Below are positions 13,509 through 14,570 of a DNA stretch of 14,570 bases, one piece after another. Source of the DNA: Pedobacter sp. GTDB lineage: Bacteria > Bacteroidota > Bacteroidia > Sphingobacteriales > Sphingobacteriaceae. A model generated the notes under the pieces. The model made no database searches and had not been told where the DNA came from. It was given only the letters and a program-made list of their open reading frames with translations. The translations under genes and the position numbers were made by a program. The number at the start of each line of letters is the position of its first letter. Within the stretch, counting starts at the first letter, position 1. The stretch is taken from positions 1 through 14,570 of the forward strand of contig SEDG01000058.1 in the NCBI GenBank assembly GCA_004295885.1, in the 5' to 3' direction.

Positions 13509-14570
13509 CTACTTAATTAAATCGTAATAAAGGCTATTAGCGCTTGATCTGATTATATCTACAAATGTTTTTGTTGAAGTTGGGTTGCAACCATTCGTGA
13601 TTACAACTATACCGAATTTTTCTTTAGGGTTAAAAAACATTGCGCTGTACAAACCGTACGCAGAACCCGTGTGACCAGTCATTGTTTTACCATCAATTAA
13701 ATTATCCGAATTCATAATAGCTAAACCATAATTTTCTACATCAGATAGTTTGGTTTGCATCAGCTTTGAGCTTTTCTTAGAGATAATTCTAACTCCATTG
13801 TATTTCCCATAATTCATGTGCATCGTCATGTATTTCGCTAAGTCGGTGGCCGATATTTTCATTCCGCCAGTTGGCGAAAAAATTGGTGTTGTAACTCCCA
13901 AAACGTGATTTTTAATATCTTCCGACCTCGGATTGTAAGCCAAAGGCGATGATTGAAATTGGTTGGTTTTACTATTATATTCGTAAAGTGTTGTAAAACG
14001 AGATTTTTCTAAAGAATCAATGCAATAACCGCCATATAAACCCAAAGGATCTAGAATGTGATGTTTAATGTATTGGTCAAATCTTTCTTCAGAAACCTTT
14101 TCAATTACTGCTCCAACCATATTAAAATTTAAATTACAATACTGATATCCTTTGCCTGGCTCATAATCGTTATAACACTTAGCCCAATTTGTATTTTTAG
14201 CAGGATTAATCACATCTAAATTAAAATAACCTTCGCTATCGTTTATACTTGAAGTGTGCGACAACACCATTTTCAAGGTAATTATAGTTTCTGGATATTT
14301 TGGATTTCTCACTTTAAAACCTACCAAATCACTAAAATCATCAGTTAATTTTATTTTGCCCTGTTCTACTAATTGCATGATAGCCGTAGCTGAAAATGAT
14401 TTAGATATCGAGGCAATTCTGAAGATATCATTATTGCTAAGTGGTGTGTTGCTTTCGATGTCTTTTAACCCAAAAGAATGGGTGTAAATTAGTTCTCCTT
14501 TTTTAACAACAGCAACAGAAAGTCCAACGGCATTGTATTTCTTCATTGCCTCTTGTATTTCTGCTTCAGC
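13509..14570 (-). CDS. Serine hydrolase, class C beta-lactamase/penicillin-binding protein-like, N-terminus beyond window
   Basis: This fold is shared by class C beta-lactamases, DD-peptidases and esterases, and the sequence does not say which activity applies. Counting from the ATG at 14546, the SxxK motif is S46-I-S-K49 (RIASISKSF), the YxN motif is Y136-C-N138 and the third motif is H292-T-G294 (TGHTGSAYG). All three catalytic motifs are intact. The frame stays open upstream of that ATG to the right edge (eight more codons, AEAEIQEA), and the normal family N-terminus includes such a helix, usually after a signal peptide. The true start is therefore outside the window. The 97-bp spacer before the kinase gene carries a hairpin at 13438-13457. 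A periplasmic location is expected but not visible here. Confidence 0.9.
   Translation of the reverse strand, partial: AEAEIQEAMKKYNAVGLSVAVVKKGELIYTHSFGLKDIESNTPLSNNDIFRIASISKSFSATAIMQLVEQGKIKLTDDFSDLVGFKVRNPKYPETIITLKMVLSHTSSINDSEGYFNLDVINPAKNTNWAKCYNDYEPGKGYQYCNLNFNMVGAVIEKVSEERFDQYIKHHILDPLGLYGGYCIDSLEKSRFTTLYEYNSKTNQFQSSPLAYNPRSEDIKNHVLGVTTPIFSPTGGMKISATDLAKYMTMHMNYGKYNGVRIISKKSSKLMQTKLSDVENYGLAIMNSDNLIDGKTMTGHTGSAYGLYSAMFFNPKEKFGIVVITNGCNPTSTKTFVDIIRSSANSLYYDLIK

Noticed and set aside
13509..14546. Treating the ATG at 14546 as the true start of the serine hydrolase
   Set aside because: The frame is open to the window edge, and the preceding residues fit the family's N-terminal helix, so the gene is partial.

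Overview
The window looks like chromosomal DNA of an AT-rich member of the Bacteroidota, most likely Sphingobacteriaceae (Pedobacter-like). This rests on a SusC/SusD pair, a PorP/SprF-family type IX secretion protein, several promoter-like sequences of the Bacteroidota type (TTG, about 16-21 bp, TAnnTTTG) and few clear Shine-Dalgarno sites. The genus is inferred from protein resemblance only. Nearly all genes lie on the minus strand. I see no tRNA, rRNA, CRISPR array, insertion sequence or phage gene.

Layout. (1) 1-386: the end of a plus-strand SpmA/SpmB-like membrane protein, a short GC-rich non-coding island, a bidirectional terminator and a short sequence resembling a dispersed repeat. (2) 387-4858: a two-gene operon, susC-like then susD-like, for TonB-dependent uptake of an unidentified nutrient. 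The SusC plug domain appears to lack an internal block. (3) 4959-6200: a small protein of unknown function, a PaaI-type thioesterase and a divergent OsmC-family peroxidase-like protein. (4) 6257-8674: an operon of an ArsR-type repressor, a luciferase-like flavin monooxygenase and an aldo/keto reductase. A palindrome sits exactly between the -33 and -7 elements of its promoter. (5) 8745-9413: a small acidic protein and a divergent small membrane protein with a CxxC motif. (6) 9414-13411: a 7TM hybrid sensor kinase, a 266-bp spacer rich in repeats, a PorP/SprF-like outer-membrane protein and an abutting receiver-only response regulator. (7) 13509-14570: a serine beta-lactamase-like hydrolase running off the right edge.

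How the genes may work together. The SusCD pair is a nutrient importer with no degradative enzymes or sigma/anti-sigma genes beside it here. The ArsR operon looks like a small inducible redox or detoxification unit. The kinase, PorP/SprF and receiver genes may link an envelope signal to a type IX secretion-associated surface function. The strongest leads are the SusC plug gap, the ArsR promoter-operator with its start-codon correction, and the repeat architecture between the kinase and porP/sprF genes. None is proof of a new system.
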